Assembly (NCBI GenBank): GCA_024734555.1
Contig: JANPWX010000054.1
Coordinates: forward strand, 8,695,982 to 8,759,981
Direction of reading: 5' to 3'
DNA from: Trochalopteron elliotii
Lineage: Eukaryota; Chordata; Aves; Passeriformes; Leiothrichidae
DNA length: 64,000 nucleotides
In this document: in pieces, positions 39,161 through 49,098 of the stretch
Layout of the letters: the number at the start of each line of letters is the position of its first letter
Numbering within the stretch: the first letter of the stretch is position 1
The notes under the pieces: model-generated
The model's database searches: none
What the model was told of the DNA's origin: nothing
Seen by the model: only the letters and a program-made list of their open reading frames with translations
Translations under genes and position numbers: made by a program

Positions 39161-40739
39161 GGTACAGGTGCCTCAGGAGTCAAATATAAATGACCCTGCT
39201 GCTCACATTATCCACATAAAGGAAAAAATTTAAAAAGGCCTCTGCAAACCCAAAGAGCATTATTTAGAAATGAAAACCACCTAGCTGATGCAACTTTTGA
39301 ATTTCTGATAAACTCACAAACCTTATTCAATGGAGCTGATATTCTCACACAGTTCTTCCCTCTAAGTCCTGTGATCAGCTTCAGCATGGCCAGGATTTGA
39401 CACTAGCTGAGAGACACAGACCCCTAGTTAGTGGAGTTTTATGTAAAACCTGATGCTCAGCATGTAAGCAAAACATCAAGCTGCTCAAATATTTGTGAGT
39501 GTTGGTGACAACATGTCAGTTTGTCTTCTAGAGATTCTGTCAACTGAAAATTGCTGCTGCATTGTAGATGGGTGAAAATCTAGCCTCATGCCAGGCAATC
39601 ACCAAAACTGAGTACTTTTAAAGGAAATAAAGAACCAAACAATTTTTCTGGTAAATTCATTGTTGATAAAATAATTTAAATTGTGCTGTGAGTTCACTTA
39701 TAAAAAGCCTTGTGCATTCATATGAGAAATCAGGCTCTAGGCCTTTGGTGGTTAGCTGCATCCCACAACAGATCCTGAAGCAAGCAAATGTGCTCCATCT
39801 AACCAACAAAGATAGTAGGGTGAGAACTGTGTTGAAAATTTCCTGCTGCCTGGTGAGCTGTCAAATTCAGTTCCAACCAGCAAATGCATCTTGCATGACT
39901 GCGTGAAAGCACTACTGTACGTAGTGGAAAGTTATTTCTTAAGGCTGTCCAGTTTTGAATGGCGTGACAAAAATCACATCAGTGCTAATTCAAGAGGAGT
40001 TGATTTTCAGTAGGAAGTAATCAACCTTTCACACTAAATGTTTCATATCCACAACAAAAATTGATACTTCTGTATTTGTTTGTCATGCTTCTCTCAACTG
40101 CTCCCTAATGACATGTAGTCAAGTGTTAGATTTTGATTTGCATGTTTCACATGAATCATTAATGCAGCAATACAGAACATAATGTTTTTCCTAAAGCCAC
40201 ATTATGCTCTTGGAGACAGAGTGTGCCCATATACTGCTTATACAAGGAAAATGACAAAAGAACAGGCATGGGGACATGCTTGTTTGACTTTCACAAGCTG
40301 CTGTGGGAAACGGCCCCTCAAATGCTTCTTTGCATTTACCTATTTTCATTTGCCTCTTTGTGTTTTGTTGTTTTGGGGTGTTTTTCCAAACAGTTTGTCT
40401 ACGCTTACATTTGTTTTGGTTTTTTAAAAGACAGTTTTGCAGTGTAAAATGGACTGGCTTAAACTAAGTCAAACTGGTGTTAAGCAATCTCTCCAAGATT
40501 GTTGCCATGTGGATCACAGACGGCAGGATTTTGTCTCAAAAGATGTTGACGCGTGCTGGCACAACCGAGTTAACACTTCACAACATATCCCCAAGCAGCA
40601 GCTGCTCCCAGCTTTTAAGACAAACCTGCACATATTTTCTGTGTATCTCATTTCCCAGACTCCTTGCTAATGCTACAAATAAGATGACTCCATCAGCCGG
40701 GAAGGCCAACCAACTGGTCAAAAAGATAATTTACAGTTA
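39161..40739. other. Unique non-coding sequence, no gene seen
   Basis: Two overlapping plus-strand frames of 74-81 codons (40182-40447) and another pair of 77-87 codons (40437-40740) show no recognisable domain and look like chance. No repeat family is recognised. Confidence 0.6.
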
Positions 40740-40935
40740 ATGTAAACCTACTCAGCTGGATTACCAGCATATTTATACTCTTACAAGCATTTGTGAGTGG
40801 CATATGATGCTAATGGACATTAAAAGGAAGGCTGCATGATGAATGATGGTAATTAATGATTAAAGCATTACACAACACGTTTCTCTGGGAGTGCCATGTT
40901 AGTGTCACTAAATTAAGATCCATCAACCTGCAGTT
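40740..40935. promoter_or_regulatory. Candidate conserved non-coding element
   Basis: Complex unique sequence without simple repeats. It includes a cluster of homeodomain-type cores (GGTAATTAATGATTAAAG at about 40848-40865) and several ATGATG/ATGCTAATG strings. The texture resembles deeply conserved vertebrate enhancers, but this is an impression. No frame is open across it. Alignment to other bird and reptile genomes would decide. Confidence 0.2.
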
Positions 40936-40975
40936 TAAGAGGTCTTGGGGTTGCAAATCACTATTAAAAAAAAGG

Positions 40976-41003
40976 TATTTTTACTCTTGTACTTTTACTC
41001 TTG
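40976..41003. repeat. Two-copy 14-bp tandem duplication
   Basis: TATTTTTACTCTTG (40976-40989) is followed immediately by TACTTTTACTCTTG (40990-41003). The two units differ at one position. It is probably a simple replication-slippage duplication. Confidence 0.85.
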
Positions 41004-41016
41004 CAACCACACACAG

Positions 41017-41115
41017 GAATTAATATTAGTAATAATAATTATATTAATACATATATTATGTGTATTCTGTATTTTGTATTATATGTATTATAAAAATATT
41101 ATAATAAGTAATTAA
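41017..41115. repeat. AT-rich low-complexity stretch
   Basis: Nearly pure A/T sequence of TTA, ATA and TATTA phrases with very few G or C bases. Many short self-complementary strings such as AATATTATAATAAG occur. It probably derives from an expanded and decayed AT simple repeat. Confidence 0.8.
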
Positions 41116-41504
41116 TACTAGAATGAGGACAACTTCAGTTTGACAAACATACAAATATGCGCATGGGGAGCATGCATGGGACCCCTTTCTGGAAATGTTT
41201 AGCATTTCCTAGCTTACAAATCTGCCTTCTCCTCTTAAAATGTTCTCTTAACACCTTATATTAAAACATTGTTTGCATCAGTAACTTTTCTGATATGTAT
41301 AAGAAAACTTGTATTTCCTTTCCTACTATAAATTTACAAACAGTATGCACAATCTTTCCTGAAAGGAAGCGGAGACATAAAATGTAGTGTCCTGGTCAAT
41401 GTTAAACCAGTGAGAGGAGTGAATTAGGAATGCATCAGGGAACAACAGCACTGGAGTGTGATACTAATGGCTAGACAGCAGATACCTGAGGTTACTCAAC
41501 TTCT

Positions 41505-41665
41505 GCTCTGGGCAGCTCTGGGGCTCCCTGGCTGCTGCCTTGTGATCCCACAGTGCCCAATGCCATGCCAAGCTGTGCTCATCCCCAGCTCCAGCTGCAC
41601 TCAGCCTGGCTCCAGGGTCACAGGCTGCTGCCCACCTGGCCCATCACCAGCCCTGGAGAACTGTC
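41505..41665. other. Local GC-rich patch
   Basis: About 160 bases clearly richer in G and C than the neighbouring DNA, with repeated CAGCTG, CCAGC and GGCTGCTGCC phrases. CpG dinucleotides are nearly absent, so it is not a CpG island. Two plus-strand frames are open across it (41458-41673 and 41553-41759), as expected where A/T-rich stop triplets are scarce. I do not recognise it as a repeat or an exon. Confidence 0.5.
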
Positions 41666-43088
41666 AGCAGTGAGGAGCAGATGCCCACATCTCAGACAAC
41701 TCCTTTTGGTTATCTTAGCCCAAACATGGTGCTTGAATTTAGTTGTATCAATTGTCTAATGAAACAGATACACAGGTACACATGACAGCCTGCCAAAACT
41801 GAGGTAGAAGCAGGAACCTTTAACGGGGGAAATGGGGTGGACAGATGGACAGGGAAACACCTTAAACTAGCAGCAAAATGATGAGCTAGAATTTGGTCAG
41901 CCAGAATCCTTGCTTGATCAAATCTCAAGGTGGTAACTACCAGCCTGTGTAACAAAAATGAGGTGTTGGGTTTTTGTTGCTGTGGGATTTTTTTGTTTTG
42001 AGGGATTTTTATTATTCTTTCTTATGCATGTTCAGTCTCATCACAGCAGCAAGCCTTAACAGACCTATGTGCCACGATTTTTAAATCCCATACATGCAAC
42101 CTATTTCTAGGAGGATTAGGTTGCACAGTGCTGAAGAGGCAAGCACATGCAAGATGCAGGTCAGCATTAGAGCTTCCTAACACAGTAAAGATGTGAGCTG
42201 GTCTTACAGGAATCAGTTTGTAGCCCCAGAAATCAATTTTCCCTGTCTCCTGTGCTAACCAGACAGACTTGCTACTTTAACTTAGTATCTACTGGAATGA
42301 TGCTGACTCTGCTAATCTGAGTAAAGCTAGATGTTATAGCAAGAGATGCAAGAACTGGAAGAGTTGTCTTGGCTCTGAAAACAAAGGTATTCCCTGTATC
42401 AAATTACCTTTAAAAATAACAGAATTTAAAGGTCATACAAATTCAGAGAACAACATTGTATGCAGCTGCAAAGGATAAAAGACACATACATTTCCCCAGC
42501 TATATGGTCAATCAGGTTCGTTTCATCAACAATCTATAGCCTGAACATATTTTTCCATTCTCAGTACACAATGTTTTCAGAGCATGAGAAGCAGCCAGTT
42601 AGAAAAGAATGAGAAACTTGAAGTGATCACTTGATCCTCATAAATGCCGCTAAAGCTGATTTCAGAAGTGGGCCTTTGTCTTCCTAATCCCAGTAATTCC
42701 TTTAATTGAAACTGCAGAAGTTGTCTTTTGCAGCCAGGAAATGCTAGTTCTTCACTCTTAAAGTGACTAAAAGGGTTTTTTCCTCAGCCTAGAAGGTATG
42801 TAGGATTCACACAAGACACACTAGCTGCATGACCAAGTAAAAGCAATGATTGAACAAAAACTTATATGAAATTGTCAGACACTTCATTTTCACATACTGA
42901 AAAGCAGATTTAATACTGTGAAGTCTATAAGAATGGGTAAGGAAAAAAAAAAGGGCAGGTGTTTCTCCTTCCACATTATTTTCCAGGGACTTAAACTAGA
43001 AAAATAGTGGTGATGAGTTGCTATGAAGTGAAGAGGAATTATGCCTAACAGTGGTGTTCCAGTTACAAGAAGAGTAGAGGGCAATTAG
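41666..43088. other. Unique non-coding sequence, no gene seen
   Basis: There is no open stretch over 81 codons and no recognised repeat. A T/G-rich patch (about 41960-42015) and an A10 run (42943-42952) are the only compositional features. Confidence 0.6.
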
Positions 43089-43150
43089 GAGTCACAGGTT
43101 CTGAGTTCTGTTTTATGCTCAGTTAGTGACTGAATAAAACACTTGGGGCC
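43089..43150 (+). mobile_element. Possible MIR/SINE-core-like remnant
   Basis: The string GGAGTCACAGGTTCTGAGTT, followed by GTTAGTGACTGAATAAAACACTTGGGG, resembles the core of old MIR-type SINEs ('ggttctattcccagctctgccactgac...cttgggcaag'). The match is by eye, patchy and about 60 bases long. It could be coincidence. Confidence 0.25.
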
Positions 43151-46100
43151 TGGTTGAAGAGAATATGGTGCCACTGAAGGACATCCTTAATATCAGTGGG
43201 ACTTCCACATTGAATCATTCTAGGGTTGGGTTAAGCAAAGCAAGAACCATCATAAATCTGATGCTTTGCAAACAGCATGTCGATGTTTAAAAAAAAAAAG
43301 GCAAAAATTCCCTATTGTCAGATAAAACCTAATCAAGTTCAACAGTAGGAACACTTATTTCTGATTTCCAAAGAAATTTAGCCCATGGTGTTATACATTT
43401 TCCCAACTAAGGATGTCCTGGAGCAGGAACTGGAGAACAACAAAGGGTGCACACTCTGTATGTCAGAACACCAGTCAAGGGACAACTGTGAGACTGAGAT
43501 TCTTTAAAAGATATTTGTAGTGGTATCTTTAAGAGATGGTTCTCTGAAAAGTAAAGGGTTCTCTAAAGAGCCTTTTCAATTATTTCTGCATCTCAAAAAT
43601 AGCTGGGAAGAGACCTGAAGGATGAAAGCTGGCAGACTTCCACTTTAAGAATCCAGACCACAATCCACCTGCTTTAGGATATTTGATCATGATCTAATTG
43701 CAGCCTGGTGCTTGTAGGGCACCAGCTGATGATACCCAACAGACTGTATTTGTTTTACATGAAGAAATTAATTAAGCCTTCAAAGACAGAGAAGTCAATG
43801 GATGTCCATGGTAATGAGTGTATCAATGCTACTTTAAAAAAGACTTTTGAAAGAGAAGTCAGAAAAAATGAAAATACGCTTGCTTCCGCCCACAAAAACA
43901 GAAGGAGTGACAGATTGCAGATGCTTAAGAAAGTATGATAATACAAATAACAGTACAAATATATTATACCAAAAGTACCCAGCTATCAGCTGTATAACTG
44001 GAAATGAAGATTTACAGGTTTCAGTGGCATGACTCTAGACTTCAGCTTGTATAACTGGGATTGGAATATGGCCTGCTGCCATTAAATTGCACAAAGCAAT
44101 ACTTGGAGACTTTTTTGCAAGAAGAAATGAAGTGCCACTAAATGTTTTTTCCACGTGCATCACTGTAAAGTGAAGTATTTTTCAGAAGGAAAATTTTAGA
44201 AAGTTCAGCAAGTACAGTAATGTGAGCCCAACTCTAAGAAAAGTCAAAGCATCAAAGTGAGGATGAAAAAAGGAAATGGTAATTAGTACTTTATCTCCAA
44301 CTACAAAATTAGCAGAGATCACAGGAATGTAACTCAAAGCCCTTATGAAAACATCTCCCACTATTTAGTGCTCAGGCTCTTTCACTGTGGCCTCTCCTTG
44401 CTCAGTTTTCCATCAACTGGAGTAGACAGTTGGTCATGGCAGTTGGGTGAAGAGAAGTGACTGCACCTTTCCAGCCTTGGGGGCACCAACACTTAAAGTA
44501 AAGAGTGCAGTTCAAATGATTAACAGTGCTTTTCCATCCCTATGTACAGTGATAACTATTTAAGTATGTTACAAAGTTGTTACTAAAAGAATCTATTATT
44601 TCAGTTGGTACACAAATATATTAAACTAACACCATCCTCACCTCATAGCTCCTGTATGAGACCACATGCAAACTCTGGCATGACACACCAAGCACAATCA
44701 GGTCACCCCCTTAGGCTTCCAGTACATTTAATTTTTTTTTTTTTTGAGTCAGCAGTAGCTAAAAAAGGAAGGTAAAATGTCTGCAATTTGAAAACAGACA
44801 GTACTATGCATATGAATCTAGTGGCATCAAGACTTTTCAAAGCTGGCTTTATGCAACAGGAGACTCTCAGTACATGGGCAACTTCAAGCAGAGGCACTTT
44901 TGTCTCCATCTAGAGATGTGAAGTTACACACATGAGCATTTACTCAGCATGACTAACTATTCTGCTGATTACCACTGAAGACATTTTTGAGCCTTTTTTT
45001 CCCATTAAGACCTTTGTCTTATTTCACAGGAGCCTAAAACTTCCCATTCCTTTCAGGTTTGGATCACTGTTTAAATGCTTCACCTAATTCAGTAGTATTT
45101 TCAATCCTAATGAAACTAGGGGAACAATGAAGAAGCCACAAGAGAGTATTTTCTTCTCATTTTTCTTTGACCCAAAACACACACTTAATATGTGTGATTT
45201 TCATTGGCAAGATAATCAGCTGAATGCTTGAGACTTGAAAATAACTTGGTGACACTCCTTGAAGAGGAAGGAGTTGGGCACAGGCAACTCGTGGTACCCA
45301 CTGAGAATTACTGGTAACACACCTTAACCATGATTTTTTTCCCCTCACGTAAAAATGGTTTAACCTAGCCTAAATTATAGCAGAAAAACCAAAAGAACAC
45401 AATTTGTTTGGTTACTCTTTTGTTTAAAAACAAGGGGGAAAAGTGAAAGAGTAATAACTATACACAATTCAGAAGGTATTACATGTTGATGTCTATCCCA
45501 TTAGCTACCTCTGATTTTTAATTTCTATTTTAGATACATTAATATTATTCCTTTCCTGAAGAACTGTGAGGGAGGACTGTGAAGTGACAAGACTTGATTT
45601 GAACATCTTGAATGAGTGAACTTAACTGCATCAATAAGGTCACAATATAGGTCACTAGCAACATCATTTTCACTAGGCTGGTAATAAGTTCTCAGATTTG
45701 ACATATGACTTCTCTGTCACAAGATGTTAATTATTCCCACTGAGGTAATATGCAGGCCAACACAGAGAAGTGCATATTCTCTTCTGATTTATTAGAAACT
45801 GTATTAATTTACAAGAATAAACACAGAACTCATTTATTTCAAATAATGCAATTTAACTACAGTGAATTACACCTGTTCCTCAGCTCTACCACAGAACAAA
45901 AAGACATCAGGTATAATAAAAACCTGAAAAGGATTAAAATATTGAGTCAGGCTGGGGATTATTGCCTTTTTTATTTAATGCATGCATTGTCTATTACGAG
46001 CAATTTTCTGAAGGCTATTGCTCTTGCATAATATGCTGTATGAACATGCAGAGGGTGGGGTCCCAACAGCCCCATTCTTTTAATTCACTGAAGTGGAAAC

Positions 46101-47680
46101 AGTCAAGAACAAATGGAAAGCAGAGATCAATTGCTCCCACTGGTGATGTCACCAATTATGAATTCTGTGGAATTAAAATGAATTTACCATCTTGGCTGTG
46201 TTATTATGGTTACATTGTGTAACATTATGAAAAGCACATCCATCTCATATATAAAATTAGCTGAAATAAATGTATAATTTTTCTCCTTTTGAAATACTGT
46301 ACATGGTAATGATACTTGATTTGTTCTAGCAAGATGTCTCAGGCTCACTTTTTAACTAGTCACAAAACAGCTGTCAGCAGTATCAGGAAGCAAATTCAGG
46401 AAAAAAGGTAAAATTCATTTAGCCACACATCAGCAACATCTGGAGCAATCTCCGAGAGCCACCAAGGAATCTGACAGCCCCATTCTTCCACACTAGTCTA
46501 CTTCCAAAGGTGAATTGCCTTGCTTTCAAAGGTGTAGATTCCAATATACAGCGATAAGAGACGAGATGTAAATTTGGTCTTCAACTTCAAAAGCAAGCTA
46601 CATAACTCAGTGTTATAAGTATCAAATAAGCAGCACCATCCTACAGAGAGTAAACATCCAAATAGGAAAAGCAAACATTGTGTTATTCCTTTCCAGCAAT
46701 ACTCATCACCCAGAGTTATACAGCAACAACCAGATCATGAGTGACTGCAAGCTGAGGGCTAGACACATGGCAATCTCCATTGTGTAATAAGGTCTTACAG
46801 ACTTGGGGTAAGGAGCAATCCTTTTAACCACTCCAAGAAAATTCAGCAATACTTACTCACCACAGCTTCTAGACAACTCCCAAGTCATATTGTTTTTTGG
46901 ATGTGTGAAAAGAAAAAGGCTTCTAATGGACAACTGATACTCCAAATTTGTCGAGTTTGTGTTTGGAAATGAAAGATAAAGTAAATACTTAATTGGTCTC
47001 AACAAAATTTGGGAATGGAAATTAGAAAACATATAACTACTTTGCAAGGCAGCATGAAAAAAAAAGGGCTTACTTGCATGACCAGCTCCTAGCAGGTAAT
47101 TGAGTGCTTTGGCACATGGCAAGCAGTACAACTCACAACAGCCTCTCACATTATGTTGATACCAGGCACATACTAAACTTAGGGAACAGCATTACAAAAG
47201 GAAGAGAAACTGGGAGAGACAAAAGGAAGAAATAAAAGCTCTGCAAAACTTTACATTCAACCAGAAATAAAATATCCTAATGGCATGGGAGAAGGAAGGC
47301 AATTTCAACAAATCAGAAGGAAAGAACTTTTACAGAGTGGAAAGAGGTTGCAGAGAGCATAACATTGGAGAGGAAACCTACATGATCAGGAAGACACTGC
47401 ACAATGACACTTTGCACAGCATGGACAGCAAAGAAAAGCACATTAGAAAAGCAGATTCAGCCTTTGCACAGTGTACTAAGACAGCACTGATCCACAGCAC
47501 TTTAATAGAAATGACTACTATCTGATGATGTATGAGAGCTCAGAAAATAATTTCAGATATACTACATGCATTGAAGGGCATGTAGCAGCATTGAAAGTCT
47601 GCTTCCCATAATGGCATTTCATTCTAACAGGCAAAGGACAGATAGTGTCCCTCAAATACAGTTACACGTAATGTTTTAGG
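43151..47680. other. Unique non-coding sequence, no gene seen
   Basis: Open stretches reach 98 codons (46853-47149, minus) without recognisable domains. Homopolymers include A11 at 43289-43299 and T14 at 44732-44745. The part at 46060-46240 is complex unique sequence with TAATT and ATTA cores and could be a conserved element (see findings). Confidence 0.6.
44732..44745. repeat. T14 homopolymer
   Basis: Fourteen consecutive Ts on the plus strand. No retroposon body is recognisable on either side, so it does not look like a poly-A tail of a recent insertion. Confidence 0.9.
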
Positions 47681-47692
47681 AAAAAAAAAAAA
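47681..47692. repeat. A12 homopolymer just upstream of the CR1 element
   Basis: Twelve As lie about 20 bases before the first recognisable CR1 base. CR1 elements lack poly-A tails, so this run belongs to the pre-insertion site or to something else. Confidence 0.85.
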
Positions 47693-47714
47693 GGTGAACC
47701 ACAAAAAGGAATGT

Positions 47715-49021
47715 TTCAGGCACTTTTAATAATTTTTCAGCAGTTCTGGTTAACTGGGAATGTTGCGGTTGACTGGAATTTAGCAAATATACTGTTCATC
47801 TATAAGGATTGGAAGGAGGCTCCAGGCAACTACAGGTCTGTCAGCCTGACCTTAGCACAAGGGGAAGGTCCTGGAGCAGATGATCTTGAGTGCCATCACA
47901 GAGCACATGTAGCACGCCAGGCTAGCAAGCCCAGCCATCCTGGGTTTATGAAAGGCAGGTGCTGCCTGAGTAACCTGATCTCCTCCTATGACAGGGTGAC
48001 CCACTTGGAGGATGAGAAAGGCTGAGGACTTAAGCAAAGCCTTTGACACTGTCTCCCGCAGCTTTCTCCTGGAGAAGCTGGCAGCCATGAGTTGGACAGG
48101 TGCACTGTTTGCTGGGTAAAAAATTGTTTGGATGGCCAGGCTCGGAGTGGGATGGTGAATAGTGTCACATCCAGCTGGTGACCAGTCACCAACAGTGTCC
48201 TCCAGAGCTCAGTTTAAGTCCTGCTTAACACCTTTATTGATGACCTGGAAGAGAGGATCAAGATTACCCTCAGTCAGTCTGCAGATGGCACAAAGTTGGA
48301 CAGGATGTTGACCTGTGCAAGCAGAGATGGGCCAAGGCCAATTGTATGAGGTCCAACAAGGCAAAGTGCTGCCCCTGGCTCACAACAGCCCTCTGACAGT
48401 GCTGCAGACTGGGGGCAAAACAGCTGGAAAGTGTCTCAATGGAAAAGGAGCTGGGAGTGCTGGCCAAGAGCAGCTGAACATGAGCCAGTGTGTGCCCAGG
48501 TGGCCAAGAAGGCCAATGGCATCCTGGCCTGTATCAAAACCAGCGTGGCCAGCAGGACCAGGGCAGTGATTGTCCTCCCGTACTTGGCACTGGTGAAGCC
48601 ACATCTTGAACCCTGTGTCCAATTCTGGGCCCCTCACTATAAGCCATTGAGGTGGTGGAGTGTGTTCAGAGAAGAGCAACAAAGCTGAGGAAGGGTCTGC
48701 AGCACAAGACTTACGAGAAGTAAGGGAACTGGAGGTGTTTAGCCTGGAGAGGAGGAGGTCCAGGGGAGACCTTATTGCACTCTAAAACTACCTGAAAGGA
48801 GGTTGTAGTGAGATGTGGGTTGTTCTCCCAGGTAGCAAGTGACAGGTCAAGAGGACATGGCCTCAAGTTGCACCAGGGGCAGTTTAGATTGGATATTAGG
48901 AAAAATTTCTTCACTAAGAGGGCGCTTAAGCATTTGAACGGGTTGCCCATAGAAGTGGTTGGATAACCACCCTGGATGTATTTAAAAATGTGTAAATGTG
49001 GCACTCAGGAACACTATTTAG
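47715..49021 (+). pseudogene. Decayed CR1 reverse transcriptase (ORF2, 3' part)
   Basis: Reverse-transcriptase fragments are spread over several frames. GNYRSVSLT is at 47825-47851, PGFMKGRCCLSNLISSYD at about 47939-48000 and SKAFDTV at 48033-48053. The F/YADD active-site box, in its expected place at 48278-48289, reads SADG: the second catalytic aspartate is a glycine codon and the aromatic is serine. A C-terminal block beginning [14 protein letters not shown] and reaching FWAPHYK (about 48498-48642) is well preserved, as is LDIRKNFF at 48889-48912. A short deletion removes bases just before SKAFDTV. Single-base losses shift the frame near 48085 and near 48985-49000. The usual ORF2 stop is still in place (TAG, 49019-49021). 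The protein would have acted in target-primed reverse transcription; this copy cannot. Confidence 0.93.
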
Positions 49022-49098
49022 TGATGGATGGATGCACAGTGTTAGGGTCATGGTTGAATTCGATCTTAAAGATCTTTTCCAATCTTAACAATTCTGTG
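47715..49098 (+). mobile_element. 5'-truncated CR1 LINE (3' half of ORF2 plus 3' end)
   Basis: The whole stretch reads as the 3' half of a CR1 non-LTR retrotransposon. It starts inside the reverse-transcriptase gene (TTTTTCAGCAGTTCTGG..., about 47735), runs through the conserved C-terminal region and ends with the CR1 3' terminal octamer ATTCTGTG at 49091-49098. 5' truncation is usual for CR1, which copies itself from the 3' end and often stops early. CR1 usually ends in a few copies of ATTCTRTG and has no poly-A tail; here a single copy remains. Many substitutions, small deletions and frameshifts show that it is old and inactive. No target-site duplication is visible. CR1 is the dominant LINE of birds and other reptiles, so it also informs on the host lineage. 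Confidence 0.95.

Noticed and set aside
47852..48192. Minus-strand frames across the CR1 copy
   Set aside because: They are antisense shadows of the decayed reverse transcriptase on the plus strand.
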